From Ammoniphilus resinae (GTDB lineage Bacteria > Bacillota > Bacilli > Aneurinibacillales > RAOX-1): DNA of 64,000 nt. Positions 1-8,628 of the stretch are shown here, piece by piece. The stretch covers positions 62,001 through 126,000 of the forward strand of contig NZ_JAGGKT010000012.1 of NCBI RefSeq assembly GCF_017873965.1, read 5' to 3'. Position 1 is the first letter of the stretch; every line of letters begins with the position of its first letter. A program made the position numbers and the translations under genes. The notes below the pieces were generated by a model, which saw only the letters and a program-made list of their open reading frames with translations, was not told the origin of the DNA and ran no database searches.

Positions 1-2889
1 TGTATGACCAGGGAGTCACGCCTGCAGAAAGCGGCCCAGCTGTTAAGTGAAGGGAAGATGTTCCCCCGCTGGTTAGAGAAGATTCAAACAATCTGGGTGG
101 ACCAATTTACGGATTTTACTCCTTTACAATTTCAGATGCTGCAGGGGCTTATTTCCTTGCGGCAAGTCGAACACATCGGAATCTATTTGCCCTATCAAAG
201 CGAAGTCTACCAAACGCTTCCTCACTTCAATCCGCTCATTCAGTCTACATTGGATTCCCTAGAGGAATTGGGGATGGAGCGTGTTTCCTTTGAAGGACAA
301 AGTTATTCGGAAATCATCCATACGCTGGTCGGAGATTGGTTGACAGATGTGGAGCCTTCCTATACGACGCCAAGGAATGGGCTATGGAGGCTAAGACAGC
401 AGCTGTTTACCCGCCAACAATTGCCCGAACTTGCCCAAGAGAGTGTGGTGATCATCCCGTGTACGTCGACTAAGCAAGAGGTGACAGTGGTTGGTAAGCT
501 AATTAAGAGCGCCCTACTCGAATCACCGGAGCTGAAACCATCGCAAATCGCTGTGATTTCAAGAGATTTACAAAGTGTTCAACCGCTCATTCAAGAGGTT
601 TTTGGACAACAGTCCTTACCCCTAGCCCTACGAGCCTCCCTTCGTTTAAGCGATACCCCAATGGCCCGTCAGCTATCCGCCCTTCTGCAGATGGAATTGA
701 CAGGATGGCACAGGGACGAACTGCTGAAGTTGTATGATGGGAATTATATGGATTGGGGAGTTTCGGTTCCAGGAGGCTTGGTTCGTTGGATAAAGCAAAA
801 AGGGATTGTCGAAGGGAAAGCTGGATGGCTGCAGGCCGTGCAGAGGGACCTAGAAGGGCTGCAGCAGAGGCTTGCCGGGCTTCCACATGACCACACATTA
901 CTGGAAGAAGAGAAGACCAGCCTGGAAGCAAAATGGAAGCGGACCTCGCAAAACCTTCGGATGCTGGCCGCTTGGTTTGAACAAATCGATAAAATAATGG
1001 CTATCTTCCCAAAGCAAGGGAGCATGGAAGAGATGCTGCAGGCAGCTAAAGAATGGCTTAAGGCTTGTGGTATATATAACAAACTAGCGGAGAATATCAA
1101 ACATCCTGCATATGACCGACAATGGCTGAAACGGGATATGCAGTCCTGGAATTTGCTGCAAAAGAGCCTTGAATCGTTACAATCCTCTGTGACCAAGATG
1201 AGGGAGCAGGAGAGAAATCTTTCCTTCGCCAGTTTTGTTCAGGAATGGGTAGAACATTGGAATGAAGCTTCTGTCTTGGTTGAGGTGGGGGATCCTGAAG
1301 GAATTGCTTGTTTTGAACCGTCGGCAGCACGAGGATTACAGTTTAAGCAGGTCTATATCCTGGGTTGCAATGATGGGGGATTCCCGATTTCCCACCGGGA
1401 AAATTGGCTGCTTGACGATCAGGAACGACAGCTTCTAGGGAAGCTTGGGAATTTGCCCGCGAGTCATCATCATAATGAAATGGAGCAAATCTTCTTTTTA
1501 ATGGCTGCATCGCTTACTGAGGAACGGCTCGTTTGCACCCTGATCTCTCCGGAGGCTAATGAAAAGATGCTCGTTTCTCCTTTTTTAGAGGCCTTGGAGA
1601 AAATTCTGCCAGACTATAAGAGGCGAAGCGTAAACGACTATCAGCAATGGTTTAAGGAGATCGCCTCACCAAAAGAGTATGCCCTTTGGCTGATGCAGAA
1701 AGGGAAGGAAGCGTGGCAAGGACAGGGAGTGGCTTTGTATCGTTCCAATTGGCTTGCCAGGTCTTTGTTTCAACATGTGCTAGAAGGAGTTCGAATCGAG
1801 CATGACCGTGCTTTTGCCGGATTTACCGCTTGGGAGGGTAACCTTGGGCAAGAGAAGATCCAGCAACTTTTAAAAGAAAAATTTTCCACGCAAGTAAAAT
1901 ACAGTGTATCGCAAATCAATGAATATATTAGCAGCCCTTTAACTTTCTTTTTTAAACGGGTCTTAAGAGTTCAACCGATGGATGAAACGGGGGCAGAGGT
2001 GTCTGCCTTAGATAAGGGGCAGATCCTGCATGAAGTTCTGCGTAAGTTTTTTACAAATCATCTAAACAGCCCTTTGAAATTGAATCAACTTCCGCAATAC
2101 CAAGCTGAGATGGGGCTACTTTTGCAGGAGGAAGCCGCACGGTTTGCGAAAGGAACGATCCATGAAGAGTCCCCTTTATGGGGCTTTGAAGTGGAGCGGA
2201 TGATAGGGGAAATGGAGGCTTGGTTGGCCCAAGAAATGGATGAGCAGGGAGCCTGCAAGCCGAGGTTCTTAGAATTTTCCTTCGGTCTTCCGCTTGATCA
2301 GCCAGACCGCATCGATGCCCGCTCACAAACGGAGGAGATCATCGTCCCACTGGGGGAAGAGCTGCTCAGATTATATGGGAAAATTGACCGGATTGATTTG
2401 GATGAGCAGGGCCATTTCCGAATCCTTGACTATAAATTGAGTTTAAGCAGATATAGCGATTACAAGGAACTGGCAGACCAAACGGTAACTTACCAGCTTC
2501 CTCTTTATCTTGCGGCAATCGCAGAATGGTTGCGGGCAAATGGGGTGGAAGATCCACAGATGGTCGGTGGCGGCTTCTATAGCTTGCGAAAGAAAGAAGG
2601 TTTTAAAAAGGTAGGAATGTGGGATGAGGAAAAGCGGGATCTGGCTGGCATTTCGAAACGGGCTAGAAAAGGTGTATTCTCCTCGTTAAGCGAGCAGATC
2701 CGGTCTGATTTGGAAGAAGTAAAAATACAGCTGGACAAGCTGAGAGTGGGTGACTTTTTTCTCACCACAAGACAAAAGCCGAATGAGTATTATGCCGATA
2801 ATGCTATTTTTCGCTATAACCCCATCTATCTGCGGCATAAAGAAAAAATTAGGGGGAGGATTGGACATGCAGCAGACCATTCAAATTAA
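1..2889 (+). CDS. addB: AddB-like subunit of the AddAB helicase-nuclease (5' end outside window)
   Basis: The frame is open at the window start; the visible 962 codons correspond to the part of AddB after its N-terminal ATPase segment, since full-length AddB is about 1150 residues and no Walker A is visible here. The helicase-like core (region around SAARGLQFKQVYILGCNDGGF) is followed by a C-terminal PD-(D/E)XK nuclease domain (GQILHEVL, then RILDYK with the catalytic D-x-K). With AddA it processes DNA double-strand ends for recombination. It overlaps addA by 23 bp, so the two are translationally coupled. Odd point: the four cysteines that hold the Fe-S cluster in B. subtilis AddB are not seen; the usual C-P before the nuclease domain reads S-S-P and the C-terminal tail has no cysteine. 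Confidence 0.85.
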   Translation, partial: CMTRESRLQKAAQLLSEGKMFPRWLEKIQTIWVDQFTDFTPLQFQMLQGLISLRQVEHIGIYLPYQSEVYQTLPHFNPLIQSTLDSLEELGMERVSFEGQSYSEIIHTLVGDWLTDVEPSYTTPRNGLWRLRQQLFTRQQLPELAQESVVIIPCTSTKQEVTVVGKLIKSALLESPELKPSQIAVISRDLQSVQPLIQEVFGQQSLPLALRASLRLSDTPMARQLSALLQMELTGWHRDELLKLYDGNYMDWGVSVPGGLVRWIKQKGIVEGKAGWLQAVQRDLEGLQQRLAGLPHDHTLLEEEKTSLEAKWKRTSQNLRMLAAWFEQIDKIMAIFPKQGSMEEMLQAAKEWLKACGIYNKLAENIKHPAYDRQWLKRDMQSWNLLQKSLESLQSSVTKMREQERNLSFASFVQEWVEHWNEASVLVEVGDPEGIACFEPSAARGLQFKQVYILGCNDGGFPISHRENWLLDDQERQLLGKLGNLPASHHHNEMEQIFFLMAASLTEERLVCTLISPEANEKMLVSPFLEALEKILPDYKRRSVNDYQQWFKEIASPKEYALWLMQKGKEAWQGQGVALYRSNWLARSLFQHVLEGVRIEHDRAFAGFTAWEGNLGQEKIQQLLKEKFSTQVKYSVSQINEYISSPLTFFFKRVLRVQPMDETGAEVSALDKGQILHEVLRKFFTNHLNSPLKLNQLPQYQAEMGLLLQEEAARFAKGTIHEESPLWGFEVERMIGEMEAWLAQEMDEQGACKPRFLEFSFGLPLDQPDRIDARSQTEEIIVPLGEELLRLYGKIDRIDLDEQGHFRILDYKLSLSRYSDYKELADQTVTYQLPLYLAAIAEWLRANGVEDPQMVGGGFYSLRKKEGFKKVGMWDEEKRDLAGISKRARKGVFSSLSEQIRSDLEEVKIQLDKLRVGDFFLTTRQKPNEYYADNAIFRYNPIYLRHKEKIRGRIGHAADHSN

Positions 2890-5800
2890 TCGAAACCCCA
2901 AACCCTTTGCCGGTCAGGAAAAAGCTATAACAGTATTGGATCGGAGTATGCTCGTCTCGGCGGGGGCAGGTTCCGGAAAGACCTGGGTTCTTACTGAAAG
3001 ATATTTGGAAATGTTGAGCAAGGGCTATCGTCCCTCTCAAATCGTGGCGATCACCTTCACGGAAAAAGCCGCCGGAGAAATGAAGGGGAGAATTCGCGCC
3101 GCAGTACAGAAGATGGCTCTTCAGGCGGAAGATCCAGGGGAAAAACGGTATTGGGAGCAATGTGAGCAGGAGTTGAAACAAAGTCTAATTACCACTATCC
3201 ATGGATTTTGTGCTCGCTTATTGCGGGCCAATCCGGTAGAAGCGAAGCTTGATCCGGATTTTTCAGTACTTGATGGGATGGAAGGCAGCCTGCTTATTCG
3301 CGATATGTTTCAGGAAGCTGTGCAATGGTTTCTCGAGCAGGGCGGCGAGGAGGCACAGGGGCTGTATCAAGAATTTGGGCAGATTTCGGCCATTGTGGAA
3401 GCGGCTTTGACCCTGTTTGAAAAACTGCGGGTTTATCATAAGACAACGGATGATTTGTGGCTGGAAACGAAGGAACAAGTAGCTGTGCAAGAGGAACGGT
3501 TCCATGCGGCCCTTCGACACTTGGACGAGTGTATTTATCAATTAAAAGATGAATTCGAGCTGATTAAAGGCGGGGCGAAAAAGCCGGCAAAGTATTTTGG
3601 TGCTTTTGAAGACTGGATGTTTCGCTATGACCAGTTACGAGCAAGGCTGGAAAGCTGTGGAGCGGCATTAAATGATCAGGATCTTCTTAGCATCCAGGAT
3701 CTACTGCAAAATAAATGGACGAAGAGCGGGCCTGATCATTTCAAGGAATTGACCGATCACTTGCGTCTTGAGCTATTGCCGGCTTGGGTGAATAGCATTG
3801 TTTTACCCCGTTACCTTCCCCTTGTTCGAACGCTTCTTTCGGTAGTTGAGCAAGCTGAGAAGCTGTATCAACAGGAAAAGGAGCAGCGGATGTTGGTTGA
3901 TTTCAATGATCTGGAGTCCTTTGCAGCTGCTTTGCTGAAGAACAATCCGCATGTTTGCGAGAAATGGCAAAAACGCGTGGAATTTCTACTTGTGGATGAG
4001 TTTCAAGATACGAATTCACTGCAAAAATTGATTATCGACTGTTTTACGGGTCAGGGAAAGCAGATGAAGTTATTTGTCGTGGGAGATGGCAAGCAGTCGA
4101 TCTATCGTTTTCGCGGGGCTGATGTTCAGGTTTTCTACCAAATGGAACAAGAGATTGTCCATGAAGGCGGAGAAAAGGTAAGTTTGGCGATGAATTTTCG
4201 TACCCAGGCGGGGGTCATTGGCTATATTAATTCTTTGTTCTCTGTTTTAATGCAAAGGAAAGAGGACGATCCGCTTTTTTATACCGTATATGAAGATCTG
4301 GAAGCCTTCCGTAAGTTAGAGAAGCAGGAACCACAAATTGAGTTCATTCCTGCTGAACAATCGGGAAATGATCAGCGGAACGCTGAGCCAGAAGGAGAAA
4401 CCTCAGAGGAAGAAGAACAACATTGGGTGGAAAAGGAAGCTGATCTCATCGCCCGCCGCTTGAAGCAGATGGTAGAAGGGCAAGAGACGCTCGTCTGGAA
4501 AAAGGAGGCTTCCGGAGAAGAAATGCCCGTTCCCGCACGATACGGGGATATGGCAATTTTATTAGCGGCCCGTTCGCAGATGCATGTATACGAATTTACT
4601 TTCCAGGAATACGGCATCCCTTATATCGTGGTAGGCGGCAGGCAATTTTATCAGAAGCAGGAAGTCCTTGATTTAATCAATCTTCTACGCTTGATTCAAA
4701 ACCCGGAAGATGAGGTTTCATTGCTCGGATTTTTACGCTCTCCCTTCGTTCAGTTGAGTGATGAATCTTTGTTTTGGCTCACCAGAAACTCTACATTAAG
4801 CAGAGCATTCTTTAAGTCAGAGGATAAGCCTGGACAGATGACGGCAAAGGATTGGCAAAAGCTGATTAAGGCAAGACACTGGGTAGAAAACTGGCACCAA
4901 GTCAGTAAATGGGATGGGCTATATTCCCTGCTGCAGCAAGTGATGGACGATACTGGCTTTTTACTCACCTTAATGGCTGGTCCACAAGGAGAACAGCGGA
5001 TTGCCAATGTGGAGAAATTTTTGCAGCTGGTGAGTGAATGGGTAGATAGGAAGGGGTATCACCTGTATGATCTAGTTCAGTTTTTATCCCGGATGCAGGA
5101 GGAGCAAGTGCAGGAACAGGAGGCATCTGTTGTCGAGGACCAGCGGGACGCTGTGGTGATCATGTCTGTGCATGCTTCAAAAGGGCTGGAATTCCCGATT
5201 GTCTGTATTCCTGAGCTGCGCAAGGATGTGCTGAAAAAAGGCAGTTCAACGACGAGCGTCCTGTATCAGCCAGATCTCGGTGTAGGTGTAAAGCTGCGTG
5301 AGTTAGAAAAAGGCATGCCTGGTAACGGACTGTATGAATGCTTGGCTGATGAAGAGAAGCATCGTGAGCTGCAAGAAGCCAAACGGCTGTTATACGTAGC
5401 AATGACGCGGGCGCGTGACCATCTGATTTTGGTTGGATCGAAACCGAAAGGGAAAACCAACTGGCTGCAGTGGATTATGGAGCATTTAGGCTGGGAAGAA
5501 TTTGAGGATTCATTGACACAGTCTGTTATTGATCAACCGAATTGGAAGATGAAGGTGTGGTCGGGAGAGGAAATCCCTGATTTTACGAAGGTCAGCGATA
5601 TCACGGGGAAAACCAATTGGCAGGCCTGGATCGAACAGGGAGAAAAGCTCGATGATCGTGATCTGCCTGACTTACCGTTGATGGAAGATTGGCAGGAAGA
5701 TCGAGTGGATGAGGCTGCAAAGGCAGCACATCTTCCGATCTTGTCCGCTTCTGCTTTGATGCTTTATGAGAAATGCCCCAGATCCTTTTATTTGAACTAT

Positions 5801-6463
5801 ATCGAGGGGTTGTATGGGTTGGATGATTTCGTCCAGGTCGGAAAGAAGGATGATTCGAATGATGGTGATGGATCACTGTCTTCTACGGAAATGGGGACAT
5901 TGGTCCACCGGTTGATTGAATGTTACCCAGATGGGCAGGTAAAGGATCTTGTTTCTGTGCAGGAGGAATTGTTTGGTTCAGATCGGTTGATGTCGGAAGA
6001 GGATCGGCATAAGGTGGATGTGTACATGGCGTCTTACCGGCAATTTATGGAGCGTTGTGAACCAGGGCCTTATGAAGGGGAAAAAACGCTGTTTATGATG
6101 TGGCAGGGACAGCCTATTCAGGGGACGCTGGACCGCGTGCAGTTTCTGGCTGATGGAACGATTCATATTTATGATTTCAAGACCAATCGGCTTCGGGGCA
6201 CGCTTGAAGAGGCTTTAGAACCTTATCGGTTACAAGGGTATCTGTATGTTGCAATGGCCGAGAAAGTCCTCATAAGACCTGTTTCTTCCATGAAATTTGT
6301 CTTTTTGCAAAGCGGAGAGAGTATAGATTTGCCACTTGATCAAGTGGAACAAGCCAAATATCGGAATAAAGTCGAGCAGATTGTTGGCCAATTAAAACGG
6401 CAGAAAAACATAGATGAATACCCGCCATGTTCGAATCTCTCTTGCATTTGCCACCTTTTCTAA
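2867..6463 (+). CDS. addA: AddA helicase-nuclease subunit
   Basis: A 1198-residue UvrD/Rep-type superfamily 1A helicase fused to a RecB-type nuclease. In order: Walker A SAGAGSGKT (about residues 31-39), FTEKAAGEMK, TTIHGFCARLLR, the Walker B region LLVDEFQDTN, VVGDGKQSIYRFRGAD, LAMNFRTQ, SVHASKGLEFPIV, LLYVAMTRARDHL, and near the C-terminus the nuclease residues TLVHRLIE and GTLDRVQF...IYDFKTNR. It is the 3'-5' translocating motor and one nuclease of AddAB. The ATG at 2867 is preferred over the upstream in-frame ATG at 2750 because it sits 6 nt after AGGGGGAGGA and matches the family N-terminus. It overlaps the end of addB. Confidence 0.93.
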   Translation: MQQTIQINRNPKPFAGQEKAITVLDRSMLVSAGAGSGKTWVLTERYLEMLSKGYRPSQIVAITFTEKAAGEMKGRIRAAVQKMALQAEDPGEKRYWEQCEQELKQSLITTIHGFCARLLRANPVEAKLDPDFSVLDGMEGSLLIRDMFQEAVQWFLEQGGEEAQGLYQEFGQISAIVEAALTLFEKLRVYHKTTDDLWLETKEQVAVQEERFHAALRHLDECIYQLKDEFELIKGGAKKPAKYFGAFEDWMFRYDQLRARLESCGAALNDQDLLSIQDLLQNKWTKSGPDHFKELTDHLRLELLPAWVNSIVLPRYLPLVRTLLSVVEQAEKLYQQEKEQRMLVDFNDLESFAAALLKNNPHVCEKWQKRVEFLLVDEFQDTNSLQKLIIDCFTGQGKQMKLFVVGDGKQSIYRFRGADVQVFYQMEQEIVHEGGEKVSLAMNFRTQAGVIGYINSLFSVLMQRKEDDPLFYTVYEDLEAFRKLEKQEPQIEFIPAEQSGNDQRNAEPEGETSEEEEQHWVEKEADLIARRLKQMVEGQETLVWKKEASGEEMPVPARYGDMAILLAARSQMHVYEFTFQEYGIPYIVVGGRQFYQKQEVLDLINLLRLIQNPEDEVSLLGFLRSPFVQLSDESLFWLTRNSTLSRAFFKSEDKPGQMTAKDWQKLIKARHWVENWHQVSKWDGLYSLLQQVMDDTGFLLTLMAGPQGEQRIANVEKFLQLVSEWVDRKGYHLYDLVQFLSRMQEEQVQEQEASVVEDQRDAVVIMSVHASKGLEFPIVCIPELRKDVLKKGSSTTSVLYQPDLGVGVKLRELEKGMPGNGLYECLADEEKHRELQEAKRLLYVAMTRARDHLILVGSKPKGKTNWLQWIMEHLGWEEFEDSLTQSVIDQPNWKMKVWSGEEIPDFTKVSDITGKTNWQAWIEQGEKLDDRDLPDLPLMEDWQEDRVDEAAKAAHLPILSASALMLYEKCPRSFYLNYIEGLYGLDDFVQVGKKDDSNDGDGSLSSTEMGTLVHRLIECYPDGQVKDLVSVQEELFGSDRLMSEEDRHKVDVYMASYRQFMERCEPGPYEGEKTLFMMWQGQPIQGTLDRVQFLADGTIHIYDFKTNRLRGTLEEALEPYRLQGYLYVAMAEKVLIRPVSSMKFVFLQSGESIDLPLDQVEQAKYRNKVEQIVGQLKRQKNIDEYPPCSNLSCICHLF

Positions 6464-6528
6464 CAGGTATAAAGCCTGCTGAAGAAGGGGATAAGAGTAG
6501 GAAATGAGGTCGAAGTGGATGTGATCTG

Positions 6529-7338
6529 ATGCCTGAACTGCCGGAAATGGAGAATTACCGTAGACTTTTATCCGATAAATTGCTAGGAAGAAGGATCGTT
6601 GGTATCACCATTCATCGTGAAAAGTCTATTAATATGCCTGTAGAATCATTTACAGGGCTAACCAAAGGACAGACGATCCAGCGCATTGGACGCCGGGGGA
6701 AACAAATCATTTTCTACCTGGGAAATGAACGGGTATTGTTATTACATTTAATGCTAGGCGGCTGGATGTACCTTGGAACAGAGGAGGATCAACCGGAGCG
6801 GACCTTTCAGGTGATCCTTGATTTTGGAGATGTATCGCTTTATTTTATCGGACTTCGTTTAGGTTATTTGCATTTGTTGAGTCAGGAGCAGCTTGAAGAG
6901 GTTCTCTCTAATCTTGGTCCCGAACCGGATAGCCCTTTGTTTACGAGTGGCATGTTTAGTGACCGATTGCGCAAAAAAAGGGGAATGCTGAAACCCGTGC
7001 TAGTGGATCAGAAGGTCATGGCTGGTATTGGGAATTGTTATTCCGATGAAATTTGCTTCGAAGCACACCTTCTGCCTATGCGGAAATGTCAGGATCTTAC
7101 AGATGCAGAGCTCTTGGAACTGTATCGAGCAACTCGGTTGGTTTTAGGGCAAGCCACAGAAATGGGGGGTTATATGGAGAACCCCTTATTTCAAGGCGAC
7201 CGCCGAACCGGCAGCTATGATGAACAATGCAAGGTTTACGATCGTGGAGGGGAACCCTGTCTCCGGTGTGGAACACCCATCACAAAAGACGAGATCACTT
7301 CTCGGAAGACATTTTATTGTCAGGTATGCCAGCATTAA
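6529..7338 (+). CDS. Fpg/Nei family DNA glycosylase (MutM-like)
   Basis: 269 residues, normal length for the family. It starts with the catalytic MPELPEME (Pro1 after Met removal is the Schiff-base nucleophile; Glu2 helps) and ends with a zinc finger C-x2-C-x16-C-x2-C (CLRCGTPIT ... FYCQVCQ) that holds the lesion-binding beta-hairpin. The helix-two-turns-helix region (VMAGIGNCYSDEICFEA) is intact. It excises oxidised bases and nicks AP sites in base excision repair. The sequence differs enough from textbook MutM (for example KINMP and a weakly conserved middle) that it may be a paralogue; the housekeeping mutM normally sits beside polA. It follows addA after 65 bp, making a DNA repair block, and ends in a strong terminator. 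Confidence 0.85.
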   Translation: MPELPEMENYRRLLSDKLLGRRIVGITIHREKSINMPVESFTGLTKGQTIQRIGRRGKQIIFYLGNERVLLLHLMLGGWMYLGTEEDQPERTFQVILDFGDVSLYFIGLRLGYLHLLSQEQLEEVLSNLGPEPDSPLFTSGMFSDRLRKKRGMLKPVLVDQKVMAGIGNCYSDEICFEAHLLPMRKCQDLTDAELLELYRATRLVLGQATEMGGYMENPLFQGDRRTGSYDEQCKVYDRGGEPCLRCGTPITKDEITSRKTFYCQVCQH

Positions 7339-7373
7339 GGTGCGGGAAAGGATTTTTCCTGCATCTTTTTTTT
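7339..7373 (+). terminator. Rho-independent terminator after the Fpg/Nei gene
   Basis: An 11-bp stem (7339-7349 with 7355-7365, two G-T pairs) with a 5-nt loop is followed by eight T residues. Confidence 0.85.
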
Positions 7374-7535
7374 GACTTTTGGTTGGGTTTAGCCAGAGAT
7401 AAGGTTGAGCTGACGGAAAACTTTTCCTTTAAAATTGCCTTGTGACTTTTTATACAACAAGAAACTGGGATTTTGCTTAAGATGGATTTGTGAAGAACAA
7501 TACAGAAATAAATAGAAACTGCAGACAAAGGGGAG

Positions 7536-7982
7536 ATGGCGGTGGATAAGCATTTTGACGAACTCATCAGGCAGCATGATGAATTGAGAAGTCAATTAGA
7601 GGATTTGAAGGCTGACCTTAAGAATCTTTCCCAACCTTCTTATTCTTATAATCCCATGTTCGTAAAATTAAAAGATTTTTCTCTCCTCTTTTTAAGACAT
7701 GTGAAACAGGAAGAGGAGAAAATTATTCCGGCATTACGCGAAATGTACCAAGCGGAAGTGGAAATGATTGCCTATATTCAAACCGAACATCATCAGTTAG
7801 TTGAGCAATTAGCCTCTTTTATTGATTGGTGTGAACAATGCATATTGTTGGAAGACCGAGGTATGCAGCCCGACAAACAAATCAAACAAAAATTAGAGAA
7901 GTTCTTCCTGGAAGTGATGAAACATCTTTACCAGGAGGAACAAGCCTTATACCCCATGATTAGGATGTATCTGGTGCGATAA
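7536..7982 (+). CDS. Hemerythrin-like HHE domain protein
   Basis: 148 residues, all-helical. It shows the pattern of a hemerythrin HHE four-helix bundle: His in the first helix (IRQHDEL), H-x3-E-E in the second (RHVKQEEEKIIP), HH in the third (TEHHQLVE) and H-x3-E in the fourth (KHLYQEEQALYP). Such proteins bind a di-iron site and sense or buffer O2, NO or iron; the substrate here is unknown. It has its own terminator and a GGGGAG Shine-Dalgarno just before the ATG. A second member of this family lies at the right end of the window. Confidence 0.85.
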   Translation: MAVDKHFDELIRQHDELRSQLEDLKADLKNLSQPSYSYNPMFVKLKDFSLLFLRHVKQEEEKIIPALREMYQAEVEMIAYIQTEHHQLVEQLASFIDWCEQCILLEDRGMQPDKQIKQKLEKFFLEVMKHLYQEEQALYPMIRMYLVR

Positions 7983-8011
7983 CAGCGTATTGCTAAAATG
8001 CGCTGTTTTTT
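7981..8011 (+). terminator. Terminator of the hemerythrin-like gene
   Basis: AACAGCG (7981-7987) pairs with CGCTGTT (8001-8007), extended inward by weaker pairs, followed by a T tract. Confidence 0.8.
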
Positions 8012-8055
8012 GTTGAACAAAATGTAATGGAGTGATAAGATACCACTAAGGGTAT

Positions 8056-8170
8056 GGGGGTCAGACCTCAGACGAAATTTGTCGAATAAACATTTTTATT
8101 TATCTTTGTAGGCGTATAAGAATCCAGAAACTTAACTAATTCGACAAATTTCGACCGAGGTCTGACCCCC
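8056..8170. repeat. 115-bp palindromic MITE/REP-like element
   Basis: Two 32-nt arms, 8056-8087 and 8139-8170, are reverse complements at about 30 of 32 positions. The outer ends read GGGGGTCAGACCTC and GAGGTCTGACCCCC, and a 51-bp AT-rich centre separates the arms. It carries no ORF. I see no clear target-site duplication. This is the architecture of a miniature inverted-repeat element; GGGGTCAGACC ends are, as I recall, common in REP/IS200-like elements of Firmicutes. It lies immediately upstream of the HesB-like gene and may affect its transcription or simply be a passenger. Confidence 0.75.
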
Positions 8171-8198
8171 GACAAATGAAATAAAGGAGGAGTAGAAA

Positions 8199-8486
8199 GT
8201 GGTTCAGGTTACGCAAGCCGCATTAACTGAAGTGAAAAAAGCGATCTCTAAACATCAAGATGAAATGCAGGATGTGTTTGTTCGCCTGCATATGAGCATT
8301 GGCTGAGGCGGCCCACAATTAAAACTGGCTCTGGAAGAGTCAGCAGGTGAGGAAGATCAGATTACAGAGGTAGACGGTGTAAAATTCATTGTTGCCACTA
8401 AAGCGAATGCTTATTTCAATAACACAAAAGTAGATTATGTGAAAACAATATTTGGTGGCGGAGAATTTAAGCTGCTCACCGTTTAA
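8199..8486 (+). CDS. HesB-family (IscA-like) selenoprotein with in-frame UGA (Sec36)
   Basis: GTG start 8 nt after AAAGGAGGA. The frame runs 95 codons to TAA at 8484 with one internal TGA at 8304-8306 (codon 36). Reading TGA as selenocysteine gives MSIG-U-GGPQLKLALEES, where U replaces the first conserved metal-binding Cys of HesB/IscA (G-C-x-G-P). Homology continues unbroken on both sides of the TGA, with no frameshift or decay, and the C-terminal C-G-C of classical IscA is absent. A SECIS-like hairpin follows the UGA. HesB-like selenoproteins are a known prokaryotic selenoprotein family. The role is likely Fe-S or selenium-related metal handling; no partner gene is adjacent. The alternative is a nonsense mutation. 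Decoding needs selA/B/C/D, which are not in this window. Confidence 0.78.
8304..8343 (+). promoter_or_regulatory. UGA codon plus bacterial SECIS-like hairpin
   Basis: The stem CTGGCTC (8325-8331) pairs with GAGTCAG (8337-8343), 7 bp with one G-T pair. The apical loop is TGGAA. The loop has a G in its first two positions and starts 25 nt after the UGA, inside the 16-37 nt window used for bacterial SECIS elements. It lies within the coding sequence, as bacterial SECIS elements do. Confidence 0.75.
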
Positions 8487-8500
8487 TGTTCGTCCCGTAG

Positions 8501-8530
8501 AGTCCTTCGGTTTATGCTGAAGGGCTTTTT
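8501..8530 (+). terminator. Terminator of the HesB-like gene
   Basis: AGTCCTTC (8501-8508) pairs with GAAGGGCT (8519-8526), followed by a T run. Confidence 0.85.
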
Positions 8531-8590
8531 ACTTCTTACGACCATTCCTACACAATCCACACTCCGCTTTCACCCATCTGGGCTCTCCCG

Positions 8591-8598
8591 CATACTAT
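8591..8598 (+). promoter_or_regulatory. Possible sigma-E -10 element for spoVK
   Basis: CATACTAT matches the mother-cell sigma-E -10 consensus (CATACAMT) at 7 of 8 positions. It lies 31 bp upstream of the chosen spoVK start, with the ribosome-binding site between. The -35 region is not convincing. spoVK is sigma-E dependent in B. subtilis. Confidence 0.4.
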
Positions 8599-8628
8599 GC
8601 AGGTACGAAGAGAAAAGAGGTGACAGAC

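Noticed and set aside
2750-2866. Longer addA start giving 1237 residues
   Set aside because: The added 39 residues overlap addB, have no family match and lack a ribosome site; ATG 2867 has a strong one.
8304-8306. Programmed frameshift in the HesB-like gene
   Set aside because: The same frame continues with homology after the TGA; no slippery site or frame change is needed.
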